From: Hymenobacter busanensis
Lineage (GTDB): Bacteria; Bacteroidota; Bacteroidia; Cytophagales; Hymenobacteraceae
DNA length: 64,000 nucleotides
Direction of reading: 5' to 3'
NCBI RefSeq assembly: GCF_008727865.1
Contig: NZ_VTWU01000004.1
Coordinates: forward strand, 248,001 to 312,000
Part shown: piece after piece, positions 50,660 to 61,300 of the stretch
How positions within the stretch are numbered: position 1 is the stretch's first letter
Layout: each line of letters begins with the position of its first letter
The notes under the pieces: model-generated
What the model saw: only the letters and a program-made list of their open reading frames with translations
What the model was told of the DNA's origin: nothing
Databases searched by the model: none
Made by a program: the position numbers and the translations under genes

Positions 50660-53614
50660 TTACTGCACTACCAAGCGCTGCATGGTTGCCTTTTGGCCCG
50701 TGCCGTTCACCTGCAGCAAGTACACGCCGGGCTTCACCTGGCCAGTTAGCGGAAGCACTGCCTCGGTGCCTTTAAATAGCACCGTGGTGCGCAGCACTAC
50801 CCGACCCGTAAGGTCGGTCAATTGCACTTGCACTGGCCCGGCTCCGGCGCCCGGGAGGCGAAGCGTTACCTGGTCTTTGGCGGGGTTAGGGTAAAGAGCC
50901 AGGGCCTGCTGGGCAAGCTGCAGCTTCACGGCCGCTACCATCGAGTACGTGGCTTTGCCGTTGGTATCGAGCTGGCGCAGGCGGTAGTACACTTTGCCAC
51001 CAAGGCCAGCCACGTCAAGCCAGGAATAGGCCTGCGGGTGCGCCGTAGTGCCCTGACCGGGTACAAACCCTACTTTCTGCCAAGACTCGCCGGTTATCGA
51101 GCGTTCAATTTCGAACCCGGCGTTGTCTTTCTCGGTAGCTGTATTCCACCGAATGCGGGCGGCGCCGTCGCCTTCTGTTTCGGCCCAGAAAGCCGTCAGC
51201 TCCACGGGCAGCGGGTTGATGGGCGTCGTCGAGCCGAAAGAAAAGACGCCAAAGCCACTCACTGCGGCCGCCGAAACCACCGAGCCGGCCGCGGCCGAAC
51301 CCGTGGTACCACCGTTGCCTTCGCTCACAAACGTAGCGCCATCGAAACGGGCCACTTGCAGCGTGCCGGGGTCGACGATGCCGCTACGTGTGCCGTTTTC
51401 CCAGTACAGCCGCACGGCCACCAAGCCGCTCCCGGCGTCGTGCGTGAGCGTCCAGTATTCCACGCGGCTCACGCGCACTAAGGGCGGCGACAAGGTGCCG
51501 CTGCTGTAGGGCTGCGCGAAATACTCGCCGGTGTAAGAGCTGGCCGCATCGGCGGGGGCCGAAATAGCCAGGCGCGCCCACACCCCGTCGCGCCCGAGCG
51601 GAAAGACGAAAGCATCGTTGCCGAGCTTGCGGAGCGGGCCCGCGACGTAGCTGCCCGCGTTGCCTTCGGTGCTGGTGGCATTGTCGGGCATGGTCAGCAG
51701 GTTGGTGGCGGTAGTAGCCACAAAACCGTTGGTAAGGGTGAGGCTATTGCTGAGCAGCAGCGGCACGCCCAGCGTCAGCGTTTTGCCCACGCCGTTAAGG
51801 GTAAGATCGGTAAGCGTGAGCGAGCCAGCACCTTCCTGCGTGAGCGTGAAGCTCTTGGTAACGACGGCGTTTTCGCTGTACACGCCGGCCAAGGCTTCCA
51901 CTGTTCCGCCGTCGAGCACCAGGCTGGCGCCTTCGCCCAGCCGGCCCGTAGAGCCAGCCGCCGGGCTGTCTTGGTTCACGTTCAGGAAGCTCAAATCACC
52001 TTGCCAGCCAGCCGCTGCCGATACGTCGGTGCGGCTGTTGAGGAAGGGGTTGTAGTCGATGCGGCCCGTGGGCGTGAGCGACGATACTTCGGTGAAGCTG
52101 CCGTTGAGCGTGCGCACGCGCCCGCCGAATCCGGTAGCCCCGCGTATTTCGGCTGCTGAGGTGCCGTCGAGCCAGTTCAGCGCGGCATCCACCACGTTGG
52201 TAAGGTTGATGGCCCGGATACCGGTTACCTGGCAGCTGTCGATGCGGTTCTGGCGGATACTGTCGCCGGCCGAAACCAGCAGCACGTTGCCGGTACCACC
52301 AAAATACGGGTTGATTTGGCTAGACGAACCTGTGGGCCGGTCCTGCACCTGAATACCAAACTGGCACTGGCTGACCTGGTTATACACCACTTTGTTGTTG
52401 CTGCCTTCCAGCACCATGCCGAACGCATTGACGTTGAATGCCGACGAGTTGGGCGTGGAGTAGTAACCACGAATTGTGTTGCCTTCAATCCAGGCGCCAC
52501 CCGTTACCAGGTCGCCGTTTACCCCGCCTACCGACGGCGCCCCGGCCGAAGCCCGGTCGCGGTCGACGAAGGCAATGCCGGCGTTGTCAAACGACGGATC
52601 GGGCGAGTTGGTGATGATCTGGCGCACAATGCGGTTGTTGCGCACCACCAAGCTGCCGGGGCCGCTGGCTTTGCCCGTGCCCGTGCACGACTTCAGCTCA
52701 AACCCGTTCGAGAAGTTGTTGATGATGGCGTTGTTCTCGAGCAGGGCCGCAATGCTGGTGTAGGTGCCGCCGCCGTCGCGCACGCCCCCGATACCCAGAA
52801 TAGACATGGCCGCACCCAAGTTGCCGCCAAACCGGCAGCCCCGAATGGTGAGGTCCCCGATGCTGCCGTCGTTGATGTCGATGCCCGCGCGGCGGTTGTT
52901 CTCAAAGAAGCTGTCTTCGATGAGAATGTGCTGCTTGTTGCCGTTCACCATGTACAGGCCACGGCCCGCGCCGTTGTTGCTGGTATTGGGCGCAGCCGCC
53001 GAGCCCGAAGCCCGCACGCGGCGAAAGATGATATTGGACGTACCGGGCTGGGCGCCGCCCTGCCCGTTCCAGTAAATCCCGAACTGCCGGTTGTTGACCG
53101 TTTCCACGTCCTCAAGCAGGAAGTAGTTCTTGCTGCTGGAAATGTCGGTCTGAATGCCAAGGTCGTAGTTGCGGATGGTCATATCCGCAATGGTGACGGG
53201 CGCACCCGCGGTGCCGCCGCTGGCCGTGATGAAGATGCCCGATACGAATGACTGTGAACTGGAAGGGGCCAGCCCTCCGTCGAATATGGTGGCCGAAGCC
53301 GGACTGGCTGTTACCGTGCCAGCGCCCTGCAAGCTCACGTTGCGGCTAAGCACGACTTGTTCAGAATACGTACCGGCATCAACGAAAACGGTAGCAGTAG
53401 CCGCGCCGGCCGATTCCAATGCGCGTGCAACCGTAGCGTAAGGTGCTGCGGTCGAGCCGTTGCCGGTTGCGTCGTTGCCGGGGGCCGTGGTGTACACGTC
53501 GCCGGCTGTCGAAAGGTCGTTGATGAAGAGGGTTGCCGGTCCCTGCGCGCGGGCAGCTGTCGAAAGCAAGCTGAGCGTTAGCAGGCCAGGCAGTAAGCGT
53601 AAGGTGTGTCGCAT
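50660..53614 (-). CDS. T9SS-secreted right-handed beta-helix protein
   Basis: 984 aa. Signal peptide LLPGLLTLSLLSTAARAQ. From about 40 to 480 a parallel beta-helix, starting with the typical GNGSTAAPYATVARALESAG and rich in NosD-like turns (ENNAIINNFSNGFELKS, EGNTIRGYYSTPNSSAFNV). A beta-sandwich region follows (about 520-760), then a fibronectin-like domain introduced by PLPVELTAFWAETEGDG (about 790-890) and the T9SS C-terminal domain with LALYPNPAKDQVTL. Probably a surface or secreted polysaccharide-acting or adhesive protein; no catalytic residues can be assigned. It is unrelated in sequence order to the double beta-helix protein at 4.1-8.5 kb but has the same general architecture. Confidence 0.87.
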   Translation of the reverse strand: MRHTLRLLPGLLTLSLLSTAARAQGPATLFINDLSTAGDVYTTAPGNDATGNGSTAAPYATVARALESAGAATATVFVDAGTYSEQVVLSRNVSLQGAGTVTASPASATIFDGGLAPSSSQSFVSGIFITASGGTAGAPVTIADMTIRNYDLGIQTDISSSKNYFLLEDVETVNNRQFGIYWNGQGGAQPGTSNIIFRRVRASGSAAAPNTSNNGAGRGLYMVNGNKQHILIEDSFFENNRRAGIDINDGSIGDLTIRGCRFGGNLGAAMSILGIGGVRDGGGTYTSIAALLENNAIINNFSNGFELKSCTGTGKASGPGSLVVRNNRIVRQIITNSPDPSFDNAGIAFVDRDRASAGAPSVGGVNGDLVTGGAWIEGNTIRGYYSTPNSSAFNVNAFGMVLEGSNNKVVYNQVSQCQFGIQVQDRPTGSSSQINPYFGGTGNVLLVSAGDSIRQNRIDSCQVTGIRAINLTNVVDAALNWLDGTSAAEIRGATGFGGRVRTLNGSFTEVSSLTPTGRIDYNPFLNSRTDVSAAAGWQGDLSFLNVNQDSPAAGSTGRLGEGASLVLDGGTVEALAGVYSENAVVTKSFTLTQEGAGSLTLTDLTLNGVGKTLTLGVPLLLSNSLTLTNGFVATTATNLLTMPDNATSTEGNAGSYVAGPLRKLGNDAFVFPLGRDGVWARLAISAPADAASSYTGEYFAQPYSSGTLSPPLVRVSRVEYWTLTHDAGSGLVAVRLYWENGTRSGIVDPGTLQVARFDGATFVSEGNGGTTGSAAAGSVVSAAAVSGFGVFSFGSTTPINPLPVELTAFWAETEGDGAARIRWNTATEKDNAGFEIERSITGESWQKVGFVPGQGTTAHPQAYSWLDVAGLGGKVYYRLRQLDTNGKATYSMVAAVKLQLAQQALALYPNPAKDQVTLRLPGAGAGPVQVQLTDLTGRVVLRTTVLFKGTEAVLPLTGQVKPGVYLLQVNGTGQKATMQRLVVQ

Positions 53615-53699
53615 ATCCCAACCGGAAAAAAGTGTATGCCCTCAACGTACCTCACCCGGCACAGGTTGAGTCCGCACCGCTGGCAAGCCGCTTGGATTT

Positions 53700-53832
53700 G
53701 TATTTTTTTAGCCGGAACGCCGTGCTACCCGCCGCTCATTGTCTGCAAATAGCCTTTTGACTAGATGAAAAATATTTAGTTTAATTAGTTGAAAATAATA
53801 TAGTTAACATTGATTATTCGTTGAATTATATC
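53700..53832. other. AT-rich upstream region
   Basis: A conspicuously AT-rich stretch (for example GAAAATAATATAGTTAACAT) in otherwise GC-rich DNA, between the beta-helix gene and the cupin gene. It is most simply read as upstream regulatory DNA; no gene is seen. Confidence 0.5.
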
Positions 53833-53858
53833 GGCCCGCCCCGGAGGACGGGCCGATA
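53829..53858 (-). terminator. Possible terminator of the cupin gene
   Basis: Stem TATCGGCCCG (53829-53838) / CGGGCCGATA (53849-53858), 14 bases past the minus-strand stop at 53873; followed on that strand by ATAATTC, not a strong T-run. Confidence 0.55.
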
Positions 53859-53872
53859 CAAACCCGGTTCCG

Positions 53873-54211
53873 CTACTGGTCGCGGTTGTGCACTTGAGCG
53901 GGAGGCGTGGTAGCTTCCACGGCTGTAAACGGCTCTAGAATCCGGTAGGTGTGCGAGGCGCCTTTAGGCACTACCCAGGAGTTACCGGGCTCCAGCAATA
54001 CCGTCTGGCCTTCGAGGTGCAGCTCGGCTCGGCCGCTTACCACGAAGCCTACTGTTTCGTAGGCGCGGCTGACGGGCTCTTTCGCTTCGCCGGGCTGCTC
54101 GTCTTCCCACAAGCGCATGGAAACGTGCAGGCCGGATGCCAAGTACTTCTGGCCCTCAGGGCCTTTGGGCGAGTGCCGCGAGTCAATTTTGGTTACCGTC
54201 GTGTCGGCCAT
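53873..54211 (-). CDS. Small cupin-domain protein
   Basis: 112 aa, single-domain cupin. The two cupin motifs are recognisable: YETVGFVVSGRAELHLEGQ (motif 1 region, with Glu) and LEPGNSWVVPKGASHTY (motif 2, P-x-G-x-x-H). The first motif lacks the usual paired His residues, so metal binding is uncertain. The ATG at 54209-54211 gives MADTTVTKIDSRHSP, with no signal peptide. Cytoplasmic; probably binds a small ligand. The gene sits between an AT-rich region and the tRNA-Ala gene on the same strand. Confidence 0.78.
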   Translation of the reverse strand: MADTTVTKIDSRHSPKGPEGQKYLASGLHVSMRLWEDEQPGEAKEPVSRAYETVGFVVSGRAELHLEGQTVLLEPGNSWVVPKGASHTYRILEPFTAVEATTPPAQVHNRDQ

Positions 54212-54322
54212 GGAAACAGGATTTTGGAGTGGACAGATGCGTGAAGTTCGTTGGCTAACGCAGCCCTGGCCCGCACGGTTGTCTACACCAGCCCGCTTGT
54301 TACCGGATAAAGCTGAAAAACA

Positions 54323-54353
54323 AAAAAGCCCCCTACGAACCGTAGGAGGCTTT

Positions 54354-54354
<1 letters not shown>
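54323..54354 (-). terminator. Terminator of tRNA-Ala
   Basis: On the minus strand, directly after the tRNA, a stem AGCCTCCTACGG / TAGGGGGCT (with a G-T pair) is followed by TTTTTTG. Confidence 0.85.
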
Positions 54355-54431
<77 letters not shown>

Positions 54432-54468
54432 TTTGAAAATACCGCGCGCCGTTTGCGTTTGGTGAGTG

Positions 54469-54498
54469 CAAAAGTACGGCGTCGAGGTGAATCTGCAA
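54469..54498 (-). promoter_or_regulatory. Promoter of tRNA-Ala
   Basis: Minus strand: TTG (54496-54498), 19 bases, then TACTTTTG (54469-54476), an exact -7 match, 38 bases before the tRNA 5' end. Confidence 0.6.
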
Positions 54499-54538
54499 GG
54501 ACGCGCCACAACTTTTTTATAACCCGCTGGAAATGCGC

Positions 54539-54575
54539 CACAAAAAAAGCGGGCGGAACCGAAGTCCCGCCCGCT
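54539..54575 (-). terminator. Terminator of the first Oar-like receptor gene (duplicated sequence)
   Basis: Stem AGCGGGCGG / CCGCCCGCT with A-run on the + strand side (T-run on the minus strand). These 37 bases are identical to those at 58272-58308. Confidence 0.9.
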
Positions 54576-54597
54576 CGCTATATCCGATGCAGCCGTG

Positions 54598-57500
54598 CTA
54601 GTTGAACAGGTAGCGCACGCCCACCTGCATCTGCCAGCGCGAACCGATGTTGCCCACGTCGTCGCGGAAGGTTTTGGTTTGCGGAACCCCCGCCGTTACC
54701 GAGCCATCGGCATTGCGCACGGGGTTCGAAAGGTAGGTGTACTGGAAAGTAGGCCGGCCTTCGGCGGTGTAGCCCGTCCACGTCAGCGGGTTAGTGCGCA
54801 CGGGCGTCTGGATAATGCCCCAGTCGCTGTTGAGTAGGTTGCCCACGTTAAACATGTCTACGCTCAGCTGCAGCGTGTTTTTATTGTCGCCGAGGCTGGT
54901 GAAGATGTCCTGCAGCACCTTCACATCCACGCGGTGCTGCCAGGGCCGCACGGCCCCGTTGCGTTCGGCATACTCGCCGCGGTGCTCGTTGAGGTACTTA
55001 TCCTGCTTGATGTAGGCATCCAGATCGGCCCACTGCTGAGCGGCGGTGTAGGTGCCGCCACCTTGCGCCGCCGAAAACGTGATGGGACGCAGCTCAATGT
55101 CGTTTTGGTCGCGCGGGATGTACATCAGGTCGTTGGTGCGCTGTCCGTCGCCGTTCATGTCACCGTTGTAGGTGTAGGAGAAGCGGCCGGGGTTGGTGAC
55201 GGTGGAAGCCGGGGCGCCTTCGTAGAACAACGATAGGGTGGTGCCCAAGTGGCCCAGGTACTCCTTGCGGTAGGAGGCCGATGCCACTACGCGGTGTTGC
55301 TGCAGGAACTGCGAGTAGCTGAGTACGTTGGCGTTGGGGTCGCCCGAAACCACCCGGTCGCGCCAGATCGACTGGGCAATGGAGCCGCCGTCGTTTACCG
55401 AGCGCGAATCGGTATAGGTGTAAGCTGCGCTGGCGTAAAGGCCGCTGCTGAACGATTTCTGGAGCTGGCCCGTGAGCGAATACGAATAGCCTTCGTTGGT
55501 ATTGCGCATCACAATGGCATCGGAAATACCCGGTTGCTGGGGCGTATTCAGGTTCTGGTTGGTGCCCAGATTGGGGTAAATCTGGTTGCGGGCCGTAAGC
55601 ACCACACCGCCGGTGGCATTGGTCGTGATGTCGTAAAAAATCGGGCGGTTGTCGGAGCCGGCCGACTGGCGGAGCGGGTTGGGCAGGTTCACGTTTTGGT
55701 GGTAAACCGCATTCAGGTCCTTCGTGTAAATTCCTTCGAGGGTAGCTACTACGCCGCCCGGCAGTTGGTAGTCCACGGCCAGGTTGGAGCGCCAAACCTG
55801 CGGAAACTTAAAGTCGCGGTCGGTAACAGCCAAGTTGTAGCGGGTGTTGGCGGCCCGGGCCGTGGGCACGTAGGCATTCACGTCCTGCGAAAAGCGGTAG
55901 GGCCCGGTTTCGTTGCGCGTGAGGGCGGCACTGATGGAGCCGAAGAGCAAACCGTTGTTGCTGGCCTGATTGGAAATCCACACGAACGGCACGCGGCCGG
56001 TGAACACGCCGGTACCGCCCCGCACTTGCAGTTTCTGGTCGTCGAACACGTCCCAGTTGAAGCCCACCCGCGGCGAAAACAGCACCGTACGCTTGGGCAG
56101 TTGGCCGGTGTTGATTTTCTCGCCGTTGCGGAAGGTCAGCTGGGCCGCGTTTTCGTTTTGGGCCACGTCCGAATCAATAATCGGTAAGTCGCCGCGCAAG
56201 CCCACGGTCAGCTTCAGGTTGTTGCGTGGCGTCCATTCGTCCTGCACGTAGAGGCCGTACTGCTGCGCCTTGATGACGGCATAGGGAAACGCGCCGGAGC
56301 TGTTGGCCGCAAATTGTACGTTGTAGTTCACGGGCGGCGGCACCCGGTCGCCGGTTGCCAAAGGCACCAGCTGGCCCGTGGCGTCGCGCTTGAAGCCCGC
56401 CGAGGCGTAGAAGTCGTCGAGCGAGTTGAACTGGAAGGCTCCGTAGTAGTTCGGGGCAAAACCGTTGCGGAACTTGTAGAACTCGTTGTAGGTGCCAAGC
56501 GTGACGTTGTGCTTGCCCAGGTATGCCGTGAAATTGTCGCCGACCTGCGTTACGTCCGAGTCAAGCAGGTTGAAGGCCGTGAAGGGTTCGTAGCCAAAGG
56601 ACGTGAGCGTGGCGCCCGCCGAAGCAGTGCTGCCCGCGGGCGAAAGGCCGGTATTGGTGCCAATTTCCACGAATGGAAACAAACTCGAAAAGGCGTCGCG
56701 CGAGTCGCGGAAGGCCGAGTAGCCAGCCGTGAAGTTATTGGAGTAGCGGCTGCCGATGGTGCTGTTCAACTCGGCAATAAACGAGTTCAGGTCGTTGTTG
56801 ATGGTGTAGTACGACGACTTAAACGGCAGGCCAAACTGCGTCTGGCCCCGGCCTGGCCCGGTGGCCCCGCCTAGGGCCCCGCTGCTGCTGGGAGGCACGT
56901 CGCGGTACGAGTTCAGGAAGTTGTACTTCAAGCTAAAGCGGTGCGACGACGAGATGTTCCAATCCAGCTTGGCGGTGATTTTGTCGCTGTTTTGGCGCAG
57001 CGAGTAGTTTTCGAAAGCCCCGGCCGCAAATCCGTAGTTCGATTGCAGGAAGTTGCTGAGTTGGGTCAAGTCGGCCGCCGAGGCATTCGAGATAGTACCG
57101 CTAGCCGTCTGGCCTTCGCGTCGGGCCTGGAAGTTGCCGGCCGGCGGGTCGGAGCGGCGTTCCTGCTCGGCATTCAGGAAGATGAACACCTTGTCTTTGA
57201 TGATGGGTGCGCCCACGCGAAAGCCGTAGTTCTTGAGCGTGAAGTCGGGGTAATCCTGCTTCACGTCGCCCACTTTGCTGCCCACCAGCTTTTCGTTGCG
57301 GTAGAAGCCGTAAATGGACGCCGACACTTTATTGGTGCCCGAGCGCGTCACGGCGTTGATGCCCGCTCCGGTGAAGGAACCTTGCCGCACATCGTAGGGA
57401 GCCAGGCTCACCTGTATCTGGTCGATGGCGTCGAGCGAAATCGGCTGGGCATTGGCCTGCCCGCCCACGGTCGCCGACAAGCCAAAGGAGTTATTGAAAA

Positions 57501-58065
57501 TGGCGCCGTCGATGGTCACGTTGTTGTAGCCGCCATTGCGGCCGCCAAAGCTTTGCCCATTGGCCTGGGGCGTGAGGCGCGTGAAGTCGTCGAACGAGCG
57601 GTTAAGCGTGGGCAGGCGCTCAATCTGTTCGCGCTGCACCGAGGTAGCCGCGCCCGTGCGGTCGGCGTTGATGACGGTGTTGCGGGTGCCTTGCACTTCC
57701 ACGTTGGCCAGTTGCTGCGTGGCCTCGGTCAGGTTGATATCAAGGCGCAGGTTCTGGCCCAGCGTCAGGTAAATCTGGTTGCGGGTTACTTCCTGGTACC
57801 CCACAAACGTCACACGCACATCGTAGGGCCCGCCCACGCGCATGTTCTGGATGTTGTAGCGGCCGTCGGCGTTGGTAGGCGCTACATACTGCGTGTTGGT
57901 GGGCGTGTGCACCGCAATAACCGTAGCACCGGGCAAGCCGGCCCCGCTCTGATCCGAAATGACGCCGCTCATGGCCGCGGTAGTGGTGCCTTGCCCCCAC
58001 GCGTGCTGCACCAGCAGCACAGGTAGTAACAGCAGCACCAATCGGTAAAGGAAGAAGTGTTTCAT
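54598..58065 (-). CDS. Oar-like TonB-dependent receptor, copy 1
   Basis: 1155 aa outer-membrane protein. Signal peptide (LVLLLLPVLLVQHAWGQ), CarboxypepD-regulatory-like domain at about 30-115 (GVISDQSGAGLPGATVIAV), plug at about 130-260 (RTGAATSVQREQIERLPTLN; TRSGTNKVSASIYGFYR) and a large barrel ending VGVRYLFN. The absence of a SusD gene and the Oar-type plug wording (RLTPQANGQSFGGRNGGYNN) set it apart from SusC glycan importers; Oar proteins act in adhesion, protein export or uptake of large substrates. It is a paralogue of the next gene upstream (58333-61698). A perfect TACTTTTG -7 box lies upstream. Confidence 0.9.
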   Translation of the reverse strand: MKHFFLYRLVLLLLPVLLVQHAWGQGTTTAAMSGVISDQSGAGLPGATVIAVHTPTNTQYVAPTNADGRYNIQNMRVGGPYDVRVTFVGYQEVTRNQIYLTLGQNLRLDINLTEATQQLANVEVQGTRNTVINADRTGAATSVQREQIERLPTLNRSFDDFTRLTPQANGQSFGGRNGGYNNVTIDGAIFNNSFGLSATVGGQANAQPISLDAIDQIQVSLAPYDVRQGSFTGAGINAVTRSGTNKVSASIYGFYRNEKLVGSKVGDVKQDYPDFTLKNYGFRVGAPIIKDKVFIFLNAEQERRSDPPAGNFQARREGQTASGTISNASAADLTQLSNFLQSNYGFAAGAFENYSLRQNSDKITAKLDWNISSSHRFSLKYNFLNSYRDVPPSSSGALGGATGPGRGQTQFGLPFKSSYYTINNDLNSFIAELNSTIGSRYSNNFTAGYSAFRDSRDAFSSLFPFVEIGTNTGLSPAGSTASAGATLTSFGYEPFTAFNLLDSDVTQVGDNFTAYLGKHNVTLGTYNEFYKFRNGFAPNYYGAFQFNSLDDFYASAGFKRDATGQLVPLATGDRVPPPVNYNVQFAANSSGAFPYAVIKAQQYGLYVQDEWTPRNNLKLTVGLRGDLPIIDSDVAQNENAAQLTFRNGEKINTGQLPKRTVLFSPRVGFNWDVFDDQKLQVRGGTGVFTGRVPFVWISNQASNNGLLFGSISAALTRNETGPYRFSQDVNAYVPTARAANTRYNLAVTDRDFKFPQVWRSNLAVDYQLPGGVVATLEGIYTKDLNAVYHQNVNLPNPLRQSAGSDNRPIFYDITTNATGGVVLTARNQIYPNLGTNQNLNTPQQPGISDAIVMRNTNEGYSYSLTGQLQKSFSSGLYASAAYTYTDSRSVNDGGSIAQSIWRDRVVSGDPNANVLSYSQFLQQHRVVASASYRKEYLGHLGTTLSLFYEGAPASTVTNPGRFSYTYNGDMNGDGQRTNDLMYIPRDQNDIELRPITFSAAQGGGTYTAAQQWADLDAYIKQDKYLNEHRGEYAERNGAVRPWQHRVDVKVLQDIFTSLGDNKNTLQLSVDMFNVGNLLNSDWGIIQTPVRTNPLTWTGYTAEGRPTFQYTYLSNPVRNADGSVTAGVPQTKTFRDDVGNIGSRWQMQVGVRYLFN

Positions 58066-58090
58066 ACAAGCTCTGGTAAGAAAGGTTGGG

Positions 58091-58098
58091 CAAAAGTA
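58091..58098 (-). promoter_or_regulatory. -7 element of Oar-like copy 1
   Basis: Minus strand TACTTTTG, exact TAnnTTTG match, 26-33 bases before the start codon. Upstream (58100-58250) the DNA is AT-rich (for example TTATATATTTAATTACG on the minus strand) but has no clear -33 element. Confidence 0.5.
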
Positions 58099-58271
58099 CC
58101 GGTGGGCTTCTTGACTGCTTTTACCGGAATATTAAGAAAAGGGCTGGTGTCTGTTTCAAGTTGGTGTTCAAGCGAACTTGCTCCAATCACAAAAGTTCTG
58201 CGGTCGTAATTAAATATATAATAATTTTTATATAAAGGGTAGTCAACCAAAGCATTCTGGCTGGGGCAGAG

Positions 58272-58308
58272 CACAAAAAAAGCGGGCGGAACCGAAGTCC
58301 CGCCCGCT
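58272..58308 (-). terminator. Terminator of the second Oar-like receptor gene (duplicated sequence)
   Basis: Identical over 37 bases to 54539-54575: CACAAAAAAAGCGGGCGG, then ACCGAAGTCCCGCCCGCT. It lies 25 bases past the stop at 58333. Confidence 0.9.
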
Positions 58309-58332
58309 TAAAGCGTTAAACCAACAAAGGGC

Positions 58333-61300
58333 TTAGTTGAAGATGTAGCGCAAGCCCACCTGCATGTAGTAGGTCGACGACAAGCTTACCGAGTTGCGGA
58401 ATGTCTTGCTAGCCAGCTGGTTGCTGGTAGCGCGGTCCAGCGCCATGCGGAACGTCGGCTTGGTGGTGCCGTTCTGGTTCAGCGTACCAACGGGAACCAA
58501 GATCTGGTTGTTGTTCACGGTCGTCGATTGGAACGCACCCCATTCGTTGTTCAGCAGGTTGCCTACGTTGAACACGTCCAGGCTCAGCTGCAGCGTGTTG
58601 CGCTTCTCGCCGATGTTAACGAAGATGTCTTGCAGCAACTTCACATCGAACTGGTTGCGCCAGGGGAACTGAGCACCATTGCGCTCGGCGTACTTGCCTT
58701 TGCGGGTGCGCAGGTATTTGTCCTGTTCGATAAACTTGAAGAATGCGTCGCTCTGCTGCTGGGGCGAGTACGAGGTGATTTCCGAACCGCTGATGATGGT
58801 GTACGTGGTGAACGTAATTTCCGAAGCGTCTTTCGGCACGTAAATCAGGTCGGCGTTGGCACCGTCGCGGTTGAAGTCCGTCGAGTAGGTGTACGAGTAA
58901 CGACCCGTGCTGCCGCCTTCGTAGAACAACGACAGGGTGGTGCCCAAGTGGCCCAGGTACTCCTTGCGGTACGAGAGCGAACCGATAACACGGTCCGGCG
59001 TTACGTAGTTGGCGTACGACAACTCAGGCGTGTTAGCGCCATTCACCGTCTGGTTGCCCTGCCATGCAGTGCTTACCTGGTCGCCGCTGCCGTCGTACAG
59101 GTTCTTCGCCTCGCTGTGCACGTAGGCTGCCGAAGCGTAGATGCCGTTGCCAAACTGCTTCTCCAGCTTAGCCGTGGCCGACCAGTAGTAGCCTTTCGAA
59201 GCGTTGTCGAGTACGTAAGCGTTGAAGGCACCACCGTTGCTAGCACCGTTTGCTACGAACTTGCCGCTAGCCACCGGGTTTACAAACTTGTCGCGGTCAT
59301 TAGCAGGGTAGATCAGACGGTTGTCGGGGTAGCCGGCAATGTTCAGCGGCTTCGGCGTTACCAAGTTGGCGTTGCGGAAGAGCGCGGTATTCAGGTCTTT
59401 GTTGTAAATCCCCTCTAAGGTACCTACAATGCCCAAGGGCAGTTGCACGTCGACACCGATGCTCGACTTCCACGTTTGCGGGAAGCGGAAATCGGGGTCC
59501 AAAGCAGTAATCTGCGACGGAGCAACCGTACCAGCAGGGGCCGGCGTTTCGGGCAGATAGAAGCGCGGGTCGGGGCTGAAACCGCGGTAGCCGCCTTGCA
59601 AATCTTTCACAGCTGCGCCGTTGTTGATCTGCGTAATCTGAATCATGCCGGCGTCGCTGGCTTGGCTTACAATCCACACGTAAGGTACGCGGCCCGTAAA
59701 GATGCCCGTACCGCCGCGCAGCTGCAGCGTCCGGTCACCCTTCACGTCGTAGTTGAAGCCCACACGGGGCGACCACAGCACACGGTTCTTGGGCAGGTTG
59801 GCCACGTTGATTTTCTCGCCGTTGTTGAACGTCAAAGGCGTGATGAGCGGGTGCTCTTTCAGGTCTTGGCCAAAGCTGGTGAAGTCGGCACGGATGCCCG
59901 GCGTGATGCGCAGCCGGTCGGTAACCGTAATTTCATCCTGCAGGTAAGCAGCGTATTGTCCGTAGGTGAAGCTCGGGAAGGCTTGCTTGTAGCCGGGAGA
60001 CAACGAGTACGTAATGGCGTAGCTGTTGGGCAGAGCTGTCTTGGCAATGTTCGGGTCGGGGTTCGAAGCCGTCACGAAGTCCTGCCACGAGGCAAATTGG
60101 TAGTAGCTAGTACCGTAGCGCTGAAAACCGTTCTTGGTTTCGCTCAGGTCAATTTGAGCACCCAAGGTTACGTTGTGTATGCCTTTGTTCCAGGTGAAAT
60201 CGTCTTTGAACGATTTGATGGCCACGTCGCGCAGGTTGCCGTAGGAAAACAGTTCGTAACCAAACGAGGTGAAAGGCGAGCCGTCTTGCAGGATGTCTAC
60301 GAAGGGGAAAATCGAGCTTTCCGAGCTGCGTGGGTCGTTCTGCTTCGTGTAGGTAGCCCGGAACGTGTTGCCCATGTTGCTGCCGAAGGTCGAGTTCAAT
60401 TCGCCAGCCAGCGAGTAGAAGTTTGACTCTTCGTTGTAGCCACTGTTCTGGTAGAACATCGCGTTCAGGTCTTGGCGGCTGCCCGAGAAGGGAAGCGAGG
60501 TCGACGTGCCGTTCGGGAAGGCCGGACGCTTGCTGTTCGTCTGGCTGTAGCGGATGTTGAAGCGGTTGCGGTTGTTGATGGTCCAGTCGAGACGACCCAG
60601 GATTTTGGTGCGCGGGCTCACGAAATCGTAACCCTCGTACGGGCCGGTTTTGTAGCCGTAACGGTCGTTCAGGTAAGTGCTGATTTCGTCCAGCTGGTTG
60701 CGCGTCGGGCGCGAAATCGTCTGGCTCGTGCCGAAGTTGCTCTTGCCGTTCGCGTCGAGCGTAGCAGCCGTGCGCGTTTGGCCCGGAACCGTGTTTTTCT
60801 CGTCTTCAAAGTTGACAAAGAAGAACAGCTTGTCCTTGATGATCGGACCGCCCAAACGGGCACCGTATTGGTAGAAGGTCGAGTTCGAGATGTTTACCTT
60901 CTCTTTGCCCACCTTGTCACCGTAGAAATCTTCGGTGCGGCCATAGGAGTACACCGAGCCCGAGAAGTTGTTGGAGCCCGAACGCGTTACGGCGTTTACG
61001 GCGCTGCCAATGAAGCCCGACTGGCGCACGTCGAAAGGTGCTACGCTCACCGAAATCTGTTCGATAGCGTCCAGCGAGATGGGCGAGCCACCAGCCGGCA
61101 GGTTGCCACCAATACCGAAGTTGTTGTTGAAGTCGGAGCCGTCAACCGTGATAAAGTTCTGACGGCTGTTGCCACCACCTACCGACTGGCCGTTGGCCTG
61201 GGGGGTGAGGCGGGTCAGGTCGTTCAGGCTACGCGTAATCGAGGGCAAACGCTCGATCTGCTCGCGCTGAATGTTGGTTACCGAGCCGGTGCGGTCCGAG

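Noticed and set aside
50660-53614. Polysaccharide lyase assignment for the second beta-helix protein
   Set aside because: The fold is compatible, but no lyase catalytic residues or family-specific motifs can be seen.
58062-58274. A 70-codon minus-strand frame upstream of Oar-like copy 1
   Set aside because: It lies in the AT-rich promoter region, overlaps the receptor start and includes the -7 box; no homology pattern is visible.
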